From: Dipteronia dyeriana
Lineage: Eukaryota > Streptophyta > Magnoliopsida > Sapindales > Sapindaceae
DNA length: 64,000 bases
Assembly (NCBI GenBank): GCA_032871835.1
Contig: CM065299.1
Location: forward strand, 82,775,652-82,839,651
Reading direction: 5' to 3'
Below, in pieces: positions 10,761-21,420 of this stretch (its first letter is position 1; each line of letters starts with the position of its first letter). Position numbers and translations under genes: made by a program. Under the pieces are notes generated by a model. The model saw nothing but the letters and a program-made list of their open reading frames with translations, made no database searches and was not told where the DNA came from.

Positions 10761-12567
10761 ATGAGGCTCTGCTCCTCACAGGGGCAGTAGGGCATATCGG
10801 GACAACCTTCTGCTACATCAACACGAAAGGTCCCGAGGAAAGGGAGAAAATCCAGGCTTCATAGCCAGGTTCCCACCCAGCCAGCCACTATGCTGGCTCT
10901 GGATCCCCCTCTGAGAAGTCAGGTCTAGCTTGACCAACAAGCTGTGGCCTTCGTAGAAAACGTCCACCTTCGACTACTCACGGAGAGTATCGCTATCCAA
11001 CAAGCGAGTCTTTGCAATTTGGGGGAGTCAAGCAGGCCTGGGGCTAGGCAACCCGCCTTCGATGGCCTGAGACCTGCCCCTCAGGAATCAACTCGTAATA
11101 GAGCGAGGCTCCCAACCTCAATCCGGGATAGGCTAGGGACAATGGCCCATGCCCCATGTTCCCGAAGCGCTGCCATGTTACCACCAAGACAAGTCAAATC
11201 TGTGCCCTAGCTTTTCCACCCAACGACTTCAAGGAGAGAAGCCCTAGATAGAGAAGAAGAAAGTCAGCAAAGCTCTCGAGTGAACCCCCTCCGAAGAAAG
11301 AACTGGGTGGAGGTTGCCAGTTCATCAGAAGGATCCGATGGTGAGGAATCCAAGATCAACTCAAGGAAATCCAAAAGCATGCGTCTAAGAGACCAGTTGG
11401 CAGAGCTTTAGAAAGAGGTCCAATTGATGAAGAAGGGAAAGTACAAGGAGGACAAGAAATATCCTCTAAGTGAAATGAATGCTCCTTTCACCAGGAGGAT
11501 CCGGGAGGCAGAGCTTTCGCCTAAGTTTAAAATACCGGCTGACAGATTCTCTGGGACTGAAGATCCCCTGAGCTACTTAGAGAGCTTCGTTCAACAGATG
11601 GAGGTCCAGAACACAACCAGGGCCGCTATGTGTCGAATGCTCCTCACTACACTCACTGATTATGCTAAAACCTAGTTTAGGAAACTACCGCTGGTAGCAT
11701 GGATTCCTTCACCAAGTTATTAACCGATTTCTGCTCACAATTCCAGGGAGTTAAACCCCGATTGAAGAACCTGATACATCTACAGTATGTGATCCATGAG
11801 AGAAGGGAAACCCTCCGGGCTTATATCGAGCATTTCCATAAGGAAGTCATCCAGATGGGGGTCTTCACTGAGAAAGAAACACTCGCCAAGTTCAGAAGAA
11901 ACCTGTGGGCGAGAAAGCTTTTCCGATCTTTGACTAAGAGACCTCCAGAAACTTACCAAGAAGCATATGATCGAGCTCTGGAGCAGATTGAGGTCGACGA
12001 ACAACTCAAGGTCAAGATGGAACATGACGACATGAGAGCCGTAAATCGATAAAAGAAGGAAGCTCCCAGACCAGAGCAAGCTCAGAAAAGCCAGAACAAA
12101 CCCCCTAATAAATCAACATATGACTTCCCCCTTCCTCAACCCAGATCGAAAAGGTATCCAGATAAACGAGCTCATCCTTAAGCTTTACCACCTCCCAGGA
12201 CAGTGGCCCCTATAGCTAGCAATGAGAAAGGGTACGAACATTACACTCCCTTAAATGTATCCCGAGAAACAGTCTACCTCGCCATTCGGGACAAGGGTTT
12301 GTTACAGAAGCCCGCTCCCATGAAAGCCCTGGTCGATAAGAGAAATCGTTATAAATATTGTGACTTTCACGAGGAAGTAGGACACAACACTTCAGAATGC
12401 TACAACCTACATAACCAGATTGAGGCTTTGATAATGGGAGGATGCTTGATAGAATTCTTACAACAAGTCAGGGAGAATATTCAGACTGGAAAAGAGGTGC
12501 AAGCCGAGATCCGAGAACATGCTGAGAAAAGGAAAGAAGAGCAGACGGACCTGATGCAACTAATTTA
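10761..12567 (+). pseudogene. gag: gag of element A (decayed)
   Basis: Structural capsid gene of a Ty3/gypsy element; Gag packages the RNA into virus-like particles in the cytoplasm. ATG at 10761 (MRL context) is conserved in element B at 24913. The capsid-type Retrotrans_gag domain lies at about 11480-12050, with segments PKFKIPADRFSGTEDP, FCSQFQGVKPRL and RRETLRAYIEHFHKEV. A zinc-knuckle-like C-x2-H-x4-H-x4-C motif lies at about 12359-12400, followed by NQIEALI. In-frame stops fall after 11675, 12052 and 12567, and there is a frameshift near 11685. The product cannot be made as one protein. Pol follows in the same direction after the stop at 12568. Confidence 0.85.
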
Positions 12568-13370
12568 GATAATACATACTATCAGCAGGGGGCCTACTCT
12601 GGCCGGTACCTCCAACAGTTTCAGGAAAAACCATACAAGGAAGGTCCTTTATACGGATGAGGGGCTGTATATCCTCAAGGTCGACCAGAGACCGACCAAC
12701 CCCTCCCAGCTATCACAGATCATTTTCACTGAGGCAGATGTCTATAACACTGTGCAGCCTCATTATGACCCTATGGTCATCACGGTACAAATTGCTAACT
12801 TTATGGTACACCGTGTGCTCGTCGACACAGGTAGCAGCGTCGACGTCCTGTTCAAAGATACCTTGGAAAAGCTGAACTTGAAGCAATGGTGTTACAATAG
12901 TTGCATTACTCTATTATACGGGTACACTGGGGACTCAATCACACCCGTAGGATCAAAAATCCTACCAGTGATCATTGGAGCCGCACCTCTCCAATAAAAC
13001 ATCATGACCGACTTTGTGGTAGTGGATACCCCATCGGCCAACAATACAATATTAGGGAGGCCATTTCTATCATCCTTAAAAGGGGTTCTATCTATTTACC
13101 ACAACGTCTTGAAGTTTCTGGTAGGAGACAAAGTGGTGGAAGTTCGTAGTGATTAGCAAGTAGCTAGGAGATGCTACGCAGTGTCGGCCAACCCAACAGC
13201 TCTAGCAAAACAACTCGCCCAGGTGACGACGATCCAAGGTAGGATAGCCCTTGCACTAAACCTGGAAGACGCAGGCTTCACCGATAGCCCCGAAGACGGC
13301 CTCGTGGTGCCCGACATGGAAGAACAGAGAAGGGAATGGGCCAGCGGCCATCCAGTGGATAGGTTAGAAG
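12568..13370 (+). pseudogene. Protease of element A (decayed)
   Basis: Aspartic protease domain that would cleave the Gag-Pol polyprotein. The catalytic motif VDTGSSVDVLF is intact, with the Asp codon at 12824-12826. The downstream ILGRPFLSSLKG-type motif, typical of plant retropepsins, is read at about 13040-13090 after a frame change. A stop at 12995-12997 and a shift near 13000-13150 break it. The upstream linker IIHTISRGPTLAG is the same as in element B. In element B the protease frame is intact from 26922 to 27392. Confidence 0.8.
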
Positions 13371-14838
13371 AGATTCCTGTCCGAATAAGTGATCCTTCAA
13401 AGGTTATCAAGATCGGAGCTACCCTTGAGCCAGGAATGAAAGAGGGTTTGATTAGGCTCCTCACAGAGTTCAACGACATTTTCGCTTGGAATCATGCTGA
13501 GATGTCGGGGATCCCGATGGCATTAACTGCACATCGACTGGCAGTGGATCCGACCTTCAAACCTATTAAATAGAAAAGGTGCCACGTCAAAACTGAAACA
13601 AACGTGGCAGTTTAGGAAGAGGTGGATAAACTAACCCAGGCAGGCTTCATTCGAGAAGCCCGTTACCCCGAATGGATCGCCAACGTAGTCATGGTCATAA
13701 AGGCAAATGGGAAGTGGCACATGTGTGTAGACTACACCGACCTCAACCGGGCATGCCCGAATGAAAGTTTCCCTCTGCAAAAACTTGATCAGCTGGTCGA
13801 TTCCACATCCGAGAGCAAGCTTCTGAGCTTCATGGACTCGTTTTTCGGCTACAATCAGATTATGATACATCCCGCAGACCAAGAAAATACTTGTTTTATA
13901 ACTGTTCAAGGCCTGTACTGCCACAAGGTGATGCCTTTTGAGCTCAAGAACGCTGAAGCTACTTACCAGCGGTTAGTCAATCGGTTGTTCAAGCCCGAAA
14001 TCGAAAGGTCGATGGAGGTGTACATCGACGACATGATCACCAAATCTTCAACCTCGGGAGGCCACCTGGACGACCTTCGTAGGACCTTTATGATCCTAAA
14101 GGAAAACCAGATGAGGTTGAACTCTTCCAAGTGTGCCTTTGGGGTAACTGCGGGGAAGTTTCTGGGCTTCATGGTCCATGAGAGGGGCATAGAGGCTGAC
14201 CCAAAAAAAATCATGGCTATCGTGTATCTGGAATCCCCCACATCTCTTAAACAGGTTCAAGCCTTGACCAGACAGGTAGCAGCGCTCAATAGGTTCATCT
14301 CTCGGTCAATCGATAAGTGTCTACCATTCTTTAAAGCTATCAAGCTGGGAAGAAACATGAAATGGGACCAGGAGAGCGAACAAGCTTTCCAAGATTTGAA
14401 AAGATACCTAACAAGCCCTCCACTGCTGGTCAAGCCAAATCCTTGAGAAGAGCTCCAAATATACTTGGCCGTTTAAAAAACCACTATGAGCGGGGCCTTG
14501 GTCAAGAAATGCAGGGATAGGATCCAGCTACCTATCTACTATATGAGTCACGCTCTAACCAAGCCCGAAAATAACTATACTATATTGGAGAAGCTCACTT
14601 ACGCCTTGGTGACCTCGGTAAGGAAACTTCGTCCCTACTTCCATGCTCATTCAATAGCAGTGGTGAGGGATCAACGCCTCCGTCAATTCTTACAAAGGCC
14701 GAATGTTTCTGGAAGGCTGGTTTTATGGGCCTTAGAGCTTACTCAGTTTGATTTAAAGTATAAGCCTAGGACCGCGATAAAAGCTCAGGCACTAGCAGAC
14801 TTTGTAGTCGAGCTCTCAATACCTTCAGATCCACGGTA
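13371..14838 (+). pseudogene. Reverse transcriptase and RNase H of element A (decayed)
   Basis: Copies the RNA into cDNA. The frame 13622-14446 holds most of the RT: PEWIANVVMVIKANGKWHMC, the YTDLNRACP block, and the catalytic YIDDM box at 14021-14035. The family's usual MPFGLKNA reads MPFELKNA here. RNase H-like sequence follows (LTSPPLLVKPNP, then YYMSHALTKPENNYTILEKL and ADFVVELS) to 14838. Stops at 13571-13573, about 13613-13615, 14444-14446 and about 14474 interrupt it. The domain order PR-RT-RH-IN identifies Ty3/gypsy. The RT core is the best-preserved part of this copy. Confidence 0.9.
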
Positions 14839-14859
14839 GCAGATGTAACCCTTGAGAGG

Positions 14860-15240
14860 ACTCCAGAATCTGACAACTGGCCGGAGGGCTGTGAGTCATG
14901 GACTCTCTACACTGACGAAGCTTTTGAGCAATCTGGGGGAGGAGCGGGCATAGTCATCATCGACCCAGAAGAAACTGAGTGCTGCCACTGTTTCAGGTTT
15001 GAATTTAAAGCCACGAACAATGAGGCAGAGTACGATGCCCTGCTAGCTGGAATAAAGGCAGCCATAGAACTCGGGGTTGATTACTTGAATATCAAGAGCG
15101 ACTCTTCACTCATTGTCAACCAAGTCTCCGGGGATTATCAGGCAAAGGGAGATAATATGATCGCATACCTAAGATTGGTTTAACAACTCAAAAGCAGATT
15201 TAAGGGATTCAGAATCGAGCGATACCTCGACAATTAAATC
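14860..15240 (+). pseudogene. Second (archaeal-type) RNase H of element A
   Basis: A second RNase H domain follows the first one and precedes integrase. Reading SWTLYTDEAFEQSGGGAGIV, then ATNNEAEYDALLAGI and IKSDSSLIVNQVSG gives the acidic catalytic series (D, E, D). The usual DGAS loop is DEAF here. A duplicated RNase H of this kind is the established hallmark of the Tat lineage (Tat/Ogre/Retand) of plant Ty3/gypsy elements, and is the main reason for placing A and B there. Stops occur at about 15181 and later. Element B has the homologous domain at 29030-29384 with a small internal deletion. Confidence 0.8.
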
Positions 15241-15279
15241 ATCGGCCCACGTCCTTGCCAACATAGCTGCATATGGTGG

Positions 15280-16609
15280 CCAGACCCTACCTCACGGAGT
15301 TCCTCTTCAAGTAATCCCCATACCTAGCATTATGACAGGTAAGGAAGCTTATACCTTGGACCGACAACCATGCTGGATGGATCCAATAGTGGAGTATCTA
15401 CAGGATGGGAAACTCCATAGGGAGCCCGACCAAGCTAGGAGGGTTAAAAGGCTCTCGGTACGGTATTGTATGGTGGATGGGAATTTATACCGAAGGGGAA
15501 AATCCCTTCCCCTGCTCCGATGTCTACACCTTGAAGACGCCAATTGGGCTTTGAGAGAGGTTCATTACGGGGAATGTGGGAACCATATTGGTGGAGAGGC
15601 CTTGTCATATCAGGTTCTCCGCATGGGGTATTATTGGCCGACCATCCATCAAGATGCTAAAAACTTGGTACAAACCTGCGAGGCATGCTAGAAGGCCGCA
15701 AACTTGAGTCACCTCCCTCCGGAGCACTTGTCGTCCCTTAGCTCGCCATACCCCTTTGCTATGTGGGGAGTCGATTTGATTGGACCGCTTCCTACAGCTC
15801 CGGGACAGGCCAAGCACACTATCGTAGCGATTGACTATTTCATAAGATAGGTTGAAGCCGGACCACTCTCCCAGATATCAGAAAAAAAACACAACAAGGT
15901 TCATCAAGACCAATGTAGTTTGTAGGTTTGGAACCCCCCTTGCCATCATAAACTACCTCAAAAAATAGTTCGATAATGGCCGATTCAGAGATTTCTATGA
16001 AAGCTTGGGAATCGACCTTTGGTTTGCTTCGGTAGCCCACCCTCAGACCAATGGTCTGGTGGAATCCACGAATAAAAACATTAAGAAATTGTTGAAGAAA
16101 AAGCTACAGCAGAAGAAAGGTAGATGGGTAGAGGAGTTTCCTGAGGCCCTCTGGCTTACCGTACTACAAGGAGAACAGCTACCGGGGAAACACCCTACTC
16201 GCTGGCCTTCGGGGTTGAATCAGTCCTACCTATAAAGCACAAGTTGACCTCTTTTAGAGTCCAACATTTCGAACCGGGGAGCAATGAAGGTAAGCTCCGA
16301 GCTAGCTTGGATCTTCAGGAGGAAAAAACAAGATCGAACAGCCGAGAAGGTAGCAATCTACCAAAGCAGGATTGCCAGGTACTTCAAAACGAGGGTTAAA
16401 GCCCAAAACTTCAAAGAAGGAGACCTAGTTCTTTGGAAAGTAACATTGAATACCTGGAGGAGGTCAGACGAGTCCTAAGGCCAAACTGAGAAGGACCATA
16501 CCTAATAACGATGTTGATCCGTAAAAGGGCGTACAAGCTTGAGGATATGAATGGCCGACTCATCGACCATACTTGGAATGCGGATCACCTAAGGAAATTA
16601 TACCCTTGA
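15280..16609 (+). pseudogene. Integrase of element A (decayed)
   Basis: Would insert the cDNA into chromosomes. The N-terminal zinc-binding HHCC region is at about 15560-15690 (HYGECGNHIGG ... CEAC). The DDE core includes GVDLIGPLPTAPGQ with the first Asp at 15773-15775, FDNGRF for the second Asp, and HPQTNGLVEST for the Glu. The C-terminal RIARYFKTRVKAQNF-KEGDLVLWKV segment is at 16360-16440. The polyprotein end HLRKLYP-stop is at 16607-16609. Stops after 15691 and near 15850, and frameshifts near 15880 and 16170-16290, inactivate it. Confidence 0.85.
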
Positions 16610-16754
16610 ACAAGGACTCAAGAGCAGGCGGCCTCCAACTAGTTTCTTTTTTTTCTCCGAAAATAATGTACTCCATCCTCCATATCAATAAAGCCTGTTT
16701 TTCTTGTTTACTCATTCTTCAACTATCTCCTACAATGATTTGGGTATACATGGA
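16610..16754 (+). other. Spacer after pol of element A
   Basis: Short non-coding stretch with an AATAAAG motif, conserved in element B (30713-30870). Confidence 0.5.
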
Positions 16755-17175
16755 AAGTTTGACATTATCACCTCAAGACCAGGGGTAAGCCGGGGAAGCC
16801 CCCCCCATAAAAAAAGGGTTTGAGTGTAAAAGAATAGTTGCCGTCCAGATCTTGAGACTAGGAAATAGATAGATAGGCCTCCTGATGCCTTGGTCGGGCT
16901 ACCACCCCCAAGAAGGATCTGAGTGTAAGAGCATAGTTGTCATCCAGATCTCGAGAAAGGAAATAGCTAGATAGCCCTCCTGATGCCTTGGTCGGGCTAC
17001 CACCCCCAAGAAGGATCTGAGTGTAAGAGCACAGTTACACTCCAGATCTCGAGACCAGGAAATAGCTAGATAGCCCTCTTGATGCCTTGGTCGGGCTACC
17101 ACCCCTAAGAAGGATCTGAGTGTAAGAGCATAGTTGCTATCCAGATCTTGAGACCAGGAAATAGCTAGAGTATTA
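16755..17175. repeat. ~98-bp tandem array in the element A 3' region
   Basis: About four units. GATGCCTTGGTCGGGCTACC starts at 16884, 16982 and 17081, giving periods of 98 and 99 bp. The array lies between pol and the 3' end of the antisense gene. The same unit occurs in B and, more degenerate, in C1. Confidence 0.9.
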
Positions 17176-17811
17176 TGGGGGGTTCTTGGGCTTCAGCAAG
17201 GCCTTCTTCTAGCTCCTCGGTTTGGACCCCTTTCGAGGATTTGATAGAACCAGATGCTGGAAAGTTATAATAGGAGGAGGAAGATCTGGCACCTCCAATC
17301 GCTTCCCAGCTCCCTACCCAGAAGGACCCGCTCTATCATTTTCAGGGCGAGACATCTCTGCAGCCAGTGACATAACCTCTTCTCTATCCCAACCGGCGAT
17401 GCTGGAGAGATCAAATGGGAGAGAAAGGGCTACTGCAATCTGATAGGAGGCATATAAATACCCCTCGTTAAAAGAGGCTTCCACCTCGGCTTGGAGCTAG
17501 GTAATTTGAGCCTGCAAAGCTTGGTCATGGACATCCAGAGCCTTCGCCTCTCCCGTCCAATCATCCCGCTGGATAGCTTGTCGCTTCGATCGAAGAGTTT
17601 TCTGATCGAAAGCCCGCTTCAACCTCTTATGGTCGCACTGGAGCTCAGCTAGCTGTGTTTCTATTCCCTGTTGGCTAGAGGTCATCTCTCGTACCAGGGT
17701 TTGAGCCCGGGCAAGCAACCCCATGGCTCGCTCAGCCTCAGACTCAGCCTCGGCTGCCCGATCGCGGAGAAAGGCTACCTGATGTCCCATGGCTACCTAA
17801 AACTTGAAGGC

Positions 17812-17881
17812 CTGTAATGGAAACTCATGTTAGAAGATGACAAATCAAGCAGCTGAATGAAGAAGTAAAAACGACTATTAC
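17812..17881 (-). other. Intron 2 of the antisense gene, element A
   Basis: Donor GAG|GTAATA, acceptor TTACAG|GCCTTC, 70 bp, phase 0. It joins GSALLAE to AFKF. Element B has a 71-bp intron at the matching place (32851-32921). Confidence 0.6.
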
Positions 17882-18410
17882 CTCGGCTAGAAGGGCAGAC
17901 CCTTTGGTAATCATGATATCCATGGGCATCGAGGTCATCCTAGAAAGTGCACCGCCTGGACAAAATGCAACGAATTGCTTAAGGACCTCGTCCTGACCCT
18001 CCGAGTTTGATTACTGGTAGGGACGAGAAGGGGCGAAAAGGGGCGAGAAGGGGCGACCTCAGGAGTAACTTCGAGCTCTCTTAGAACCTGGACTACCCGG
18101 GATACAGTCGGATCAGTATAAAGTTATAATGTGACTGGGGAAGCATCGTTTGAAGCAAAGTTTACTGGTGAGGGAGAAATAGTGGACTTATCAGCGGCTT
18201 GGGAAGCGGGCCCTCCTAGGATTAGAGCCTTTGCAGCCTGAGACGTAAGGATAGCCATCTTAGACTTCACCGGAGAAGGCGTTGGAGCAGAAGTAAGCAA
18301 GGTAGCATCCTTAAGGGTTGACCCCTTCTTCTTCAAAACGGCATAGAGAGCTCCCGGGGATGATCTGGAAGGAGGAAGAGAGGCCTTTTCTTATCGGGTT
18401 TCGCAGGAAG

Positions 18411-18511
18411 CTGGAGCAACAACAAACACTGTTAAAAAGGGGGGGGGGGGTCAAGATCATCAGAACTGAACAATCCAACAACTTAAAAACAAGATAGAGC
18501 GAGATACTTAC
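18411..18511 (-). other. Intron 1 of the antisense gene, element A
   Basis: Donor CTC|GTAAGT, acceptor CTCCAG|CTTCC, 101 bp with a pyrimidine-rich stretch before the acceptor. Element B has the same donor GTAAGT and a CTCTAG|CTTCC acceptor (33404-33490). Confidence 0.65.
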
Positions 18512-19646
18512 GAGGAGTAGCATCGGAGATCTGTAGGTACTTGTTCACCCTACGGGGATCGAAGGGGTCAGTGGTTGGAAACTTCAAATTTAAGTAATTT
18601 CGGGCCATGATGGTTTTCAGCACGGCTTCAGACTCAGCGGGCAAGGAATCCAGACCCCATGAGGGTTTGTCACTAAAGGCGGTGGGAACCTCAAGCTCAT
18701 GCCCGCCGACGAATATAGAGCTCCCCCAGTCTCCCCCCGCTAGTATCCATTCCTTTTTCCAAGCAAGGTCTTTCTTTGAAGCCCCAGGGATGATAAAATT
18801 AAACTTGTTCTTGGCCTTGGTATAGAATTGGCTTCGAGGAACCCCAGTCAGGCTACCTATCTAGAAAAGGAAGGAGAGTTCCTTAGCCCCAGGCTCCCTA
18901 GTTACACAGCTCATCTCGTATTGCTCCCTCCATAACACAAGGAAGCCGACTAGATGCCTCCGGAAGCCGACTAGATGCCTCCAGAAGCCGGACGTCAATT
19001 TGAGCGGAGCCAGCTGAAGGGCATTAAAAGCTTGCTGAAGAGTAGGATGAAGAGGGAGCCTCACCCCGCTCTCAAAAGCTGCGACGTGGATAGGGAGTAC
19101 TCCTTTGGGTGGGTAAAAACGTCATAATTCCTGTGGCGGACAGTGAGGGAAACGGTATCAGGAATACCGTATTTGTCCCGAAGATGGCTAATTGACTGAG
19201 GGTCGATGGTGGAGTCAGGGATGACCCAGGGTTTGAAAGGAAGGATCACCGCTGAAGGAAGCTCCGCCACTGTGACCTGAGCCCTCTTAACTGCGTCGAC
19301 TCTCTCCCCGACATCAGAATCTTCCTCAACTAGGTGGAGAGGATTGTCGGGCTTGTTCGAGAAGCCAGAGCCGATAAAGACGTTCTTGCTAGAACGACGG
19401 TGCTGGCGAAGCGGGGAAGATTCCTCATCACTCGAAATTCCTCGCACCCATTTATGAGGATCTAGGTTAGGGCCTTCAGTGCCCTCAACCAAGGTATCAA
19501 TACAGTCTGAGGAAGTCGACATTAATAGGTAAGAAAGATTTGAAAGCAAGCGGAAGATAGAGGGAAATCGATATAGAAAGCAGGAAGGAAGAAATTTAAA
19601 AATTTGAGATTTGAGAAAGTATAAAGAAAGTGACGGTAAGGCCGGG

Positions 19647-19655
19647 TTTAAATAG
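19647..19655 (-). promoter_or_regulatory. TATA-like box for the antisense gene, element A
   Basis: Minus-strand CCTCTATTTAAACC lies about 125 bases upstream of the antisense ATG. Element B has CCTCTATTTAATCACGG at 34557-34565, the same spacing from its homologous start. The box is outside the LTR, so the antisense gene probably has its own promoter. Confidence 0.5.
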
Positions 19656-19748
19656 AGGATTATTGGCGATATCCTCGGGAAGATTACCTGGAGCTGTATT
19701 GCAACCGTCTTTCTTCGAATAACACACTGTTTCAAATTCAAATATTGG

Positions 19749-19783
19749 ATAATTAATGAGAAGATTTTGCTCTCATTAATTAT
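19749..19783. repeat. Palindrome near the 3' LTR, element A
   Basis: ATAATTAATGAGA (19749-19761) and its reverse complement TCTCATTAATTAT (19771-19783) are separated by 9 bases. The feature is conserved in element B (34685-34697 / 34712-34724). Confidence 0.75.
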
Positions 19784-19856
19784 CTTTACGGTAGAAAACT
19801 TTCTCAATTAAATAAGGAATCTGACTCCAACCCCAACTCTACCACCGGTGTTCAAG

Positions 19857-19870
19857 TCAGAGGGGACTTC
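19857..19870 (+). promoter_or_regulatory. Polypurine tract of element A
   Basis: TCAGAGGGGACTTC directly precedes the 3' LTR, as in C1 and B. Confidence 0.6.
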
Positions 19871-21017
19871 TGTTAATAGTGAAATTTGGCCAGGGGTCAA
19901 AGAGAAATTTTCTACTTTCCCGCCACAAGTCGAAACCCATAATCGACAATCATGAAACCCGAAAAGATCATAAAGCCACCCTGCAGGAGCAGGGAAGGCT
20001 GGCTCGACTTCAAAACTACCAGAAAACAAGCTAGACGTGACCAGGACGAGCCCCCACAAGAGTACTGAAACCCGAGCTTCTCCAGGCCATCTATCGGGGA
20101 ACCTCAGCTCTGAGGTCGAGCTCCACAACCGCCCCGTGAATGCCAGGGGAAGTCTCCAAGCTCAAGAGACATTCGAGATAAGCCCTCCAACCTCTCCAGA
20201 AGCCCGTTGTCCTTGCTGGACATAAAGGTAGAATCACGCCTAAATCTACACTACCCCGGCTACCTCCCAGGAATGTCTACAAGAGAACCTCAAGTCCCCA
20301 AGGGTAAGGGAAAATCCATCTTAAGCTTCTAAGAACAGAGTCAGAGCAGGGATCTACCTCGCTCTACGGGGCAACAGGCAGCTGGCAGGGTGACCTCCAT
20401 GAAAAACTATGCTGCGATAACATACTAGATCATTTCTAAAAGATAACCATCATTAATCCCATATACGTGCGAACCAAGAGTTTGATTCCAAAAAGAAAAC
20501 AAACTCATTCACGTTAATTGTTTCCGCTATTTATTCGGGGTCAACCACTTTTAAATGTAGGATCCCGCCCGATAAGGAGGAAACAGATTCAAAGGATCGT
20601 GGCGGGATATCAGCAAATTCAAACCATCTTGGACCATGTATAAATAGAACCAAGCACGATAGCCAAAGAGATAGAAAAAGATAGATAGCAACAGAGAGAA
20701 GAGAGAAAGAAAAGAAGAGGGGAAGACCTAAATTCTGTATTCAGAACACGGCCACCTTCGTTTCCACTATTCGACAGGCACAGAGTTGCCATCACTCTAC
20801 ATCTTAGAGACACTGCGAGCATATAAGAGAGTGATTTGTATTTTAAAGAAATATATCAATAATAAAAGCTCCCATTTACTGTTATTACGATCCAGCCTCT
20901 CGTCTATCTATTAACAGGTCGAGAACCAACAGTACCGACCCCGACCACCGCTTTCGTGGTAGTGGTCTCGAGTGTGTTAGTATGAATTTCTCATCCCGAG
21001 CAAATTTCACTTTAACA
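19871..21017 (+). mobile_element. 3' LTR of element A
   Basis: 1147 bp, starting TGTTAATAGTG and ending CTTTAACA; partner of 9540-10685. The end has one change relative to TTAACA context in the 5' LTR. The frames at 19808-20128 and 20619-20822 on the minus strand duplicate those in the 5' LTR and carry no domains. Confidence 0.93.
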
Positions 21018-21420
21018 AAATTAAAGATGATATTGAGCTCGGTTTCAATACAAAGAAAAAACAAACGACTTTACATGCATATTTTAAGAAAGATTTAAAT
21101 TGAGAAAATAGAAGTTGTTAAGTTTTTTTTTTTAAGGAAATTATTAAGTTAAAAGTTTATTAACATGCATTATGAATTTTTATGTGTTATATTTTTTATG
21201 TATTTATTCAATTATTAATTTATTTTTATTGGGATCTAAAAGACTTCAAAAAATAAATATTATCTTTTACATTTAGTGTGGTTATTAATTTAGTACATAT
21301 GTCCAAATCAGGACTGAAATAAACCTTGTTCTATAAAGGAATGGAATATCATGTTATAATGTGAAATAGTGGTTCATATAATATTTTATCCCGAGCAATG
21401 GATATAAATGTAATTAATTG
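21018..21420 (+). pseudogene. Right half of the interrupted pogo/Tigger-like remnant, then AT-rich DNA
   Basis: The first five bases are the AAATT duplication. The frame continues KIKDDIELGFNTKKKQTTLH and then AYFKKDLN before a stop at about 21102, completing the C-terminus started at about 9356. The remaining ~300 bases are AT-rich with no visible feature and end at AATTG, just before the C2 LTR. Confidence 0.35.

Larger units (their letters stand above)
17314..19522 (-). pseudogene. Spliced antisense accessory gene of element A (Transposase_28-like, coiled coil)
   Basis: Runs opposite to gag-pol. ATG at 19522 (MSTSSDCID). Exon 1 runs to about 18512 and holds a domain like the plant gypsy-type 'putative transposase' family (PF04195): RLPLHPTLQQAFNALQLAPL, then GFWRHLVGFLVLWREQ, FNFIIPGASKKD and DWGSSIFVGGHE. 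Exon 2 (about 18410-17882) is Ser/Pro/Ala-rich. Exon 3 (17811-17314) is a coiled coil with AEAESEAERAMG, EVEASFNEGYLYASYQ and a stop at 17314-17316. The two introns (18411-18511, 17812-17881) have GT-AG ends. Breaks: a frameshift near 19065 with a duplicated RRHLVGF unit, an early stop in exon 2, and stops near 17495 and at the start of exon 3. Extra antisense ORFs are known in Tat/Retand elements. Function is unknown. Confidence 0.7.

Noticed and set aside
16755..17175. Regular ~98-bp repeats that could suggest a CRISPR array
   Set aside because: The whole unit is repeated with no unique spacers, it lies inside a plant retrotransposon, and no cas genes are present.
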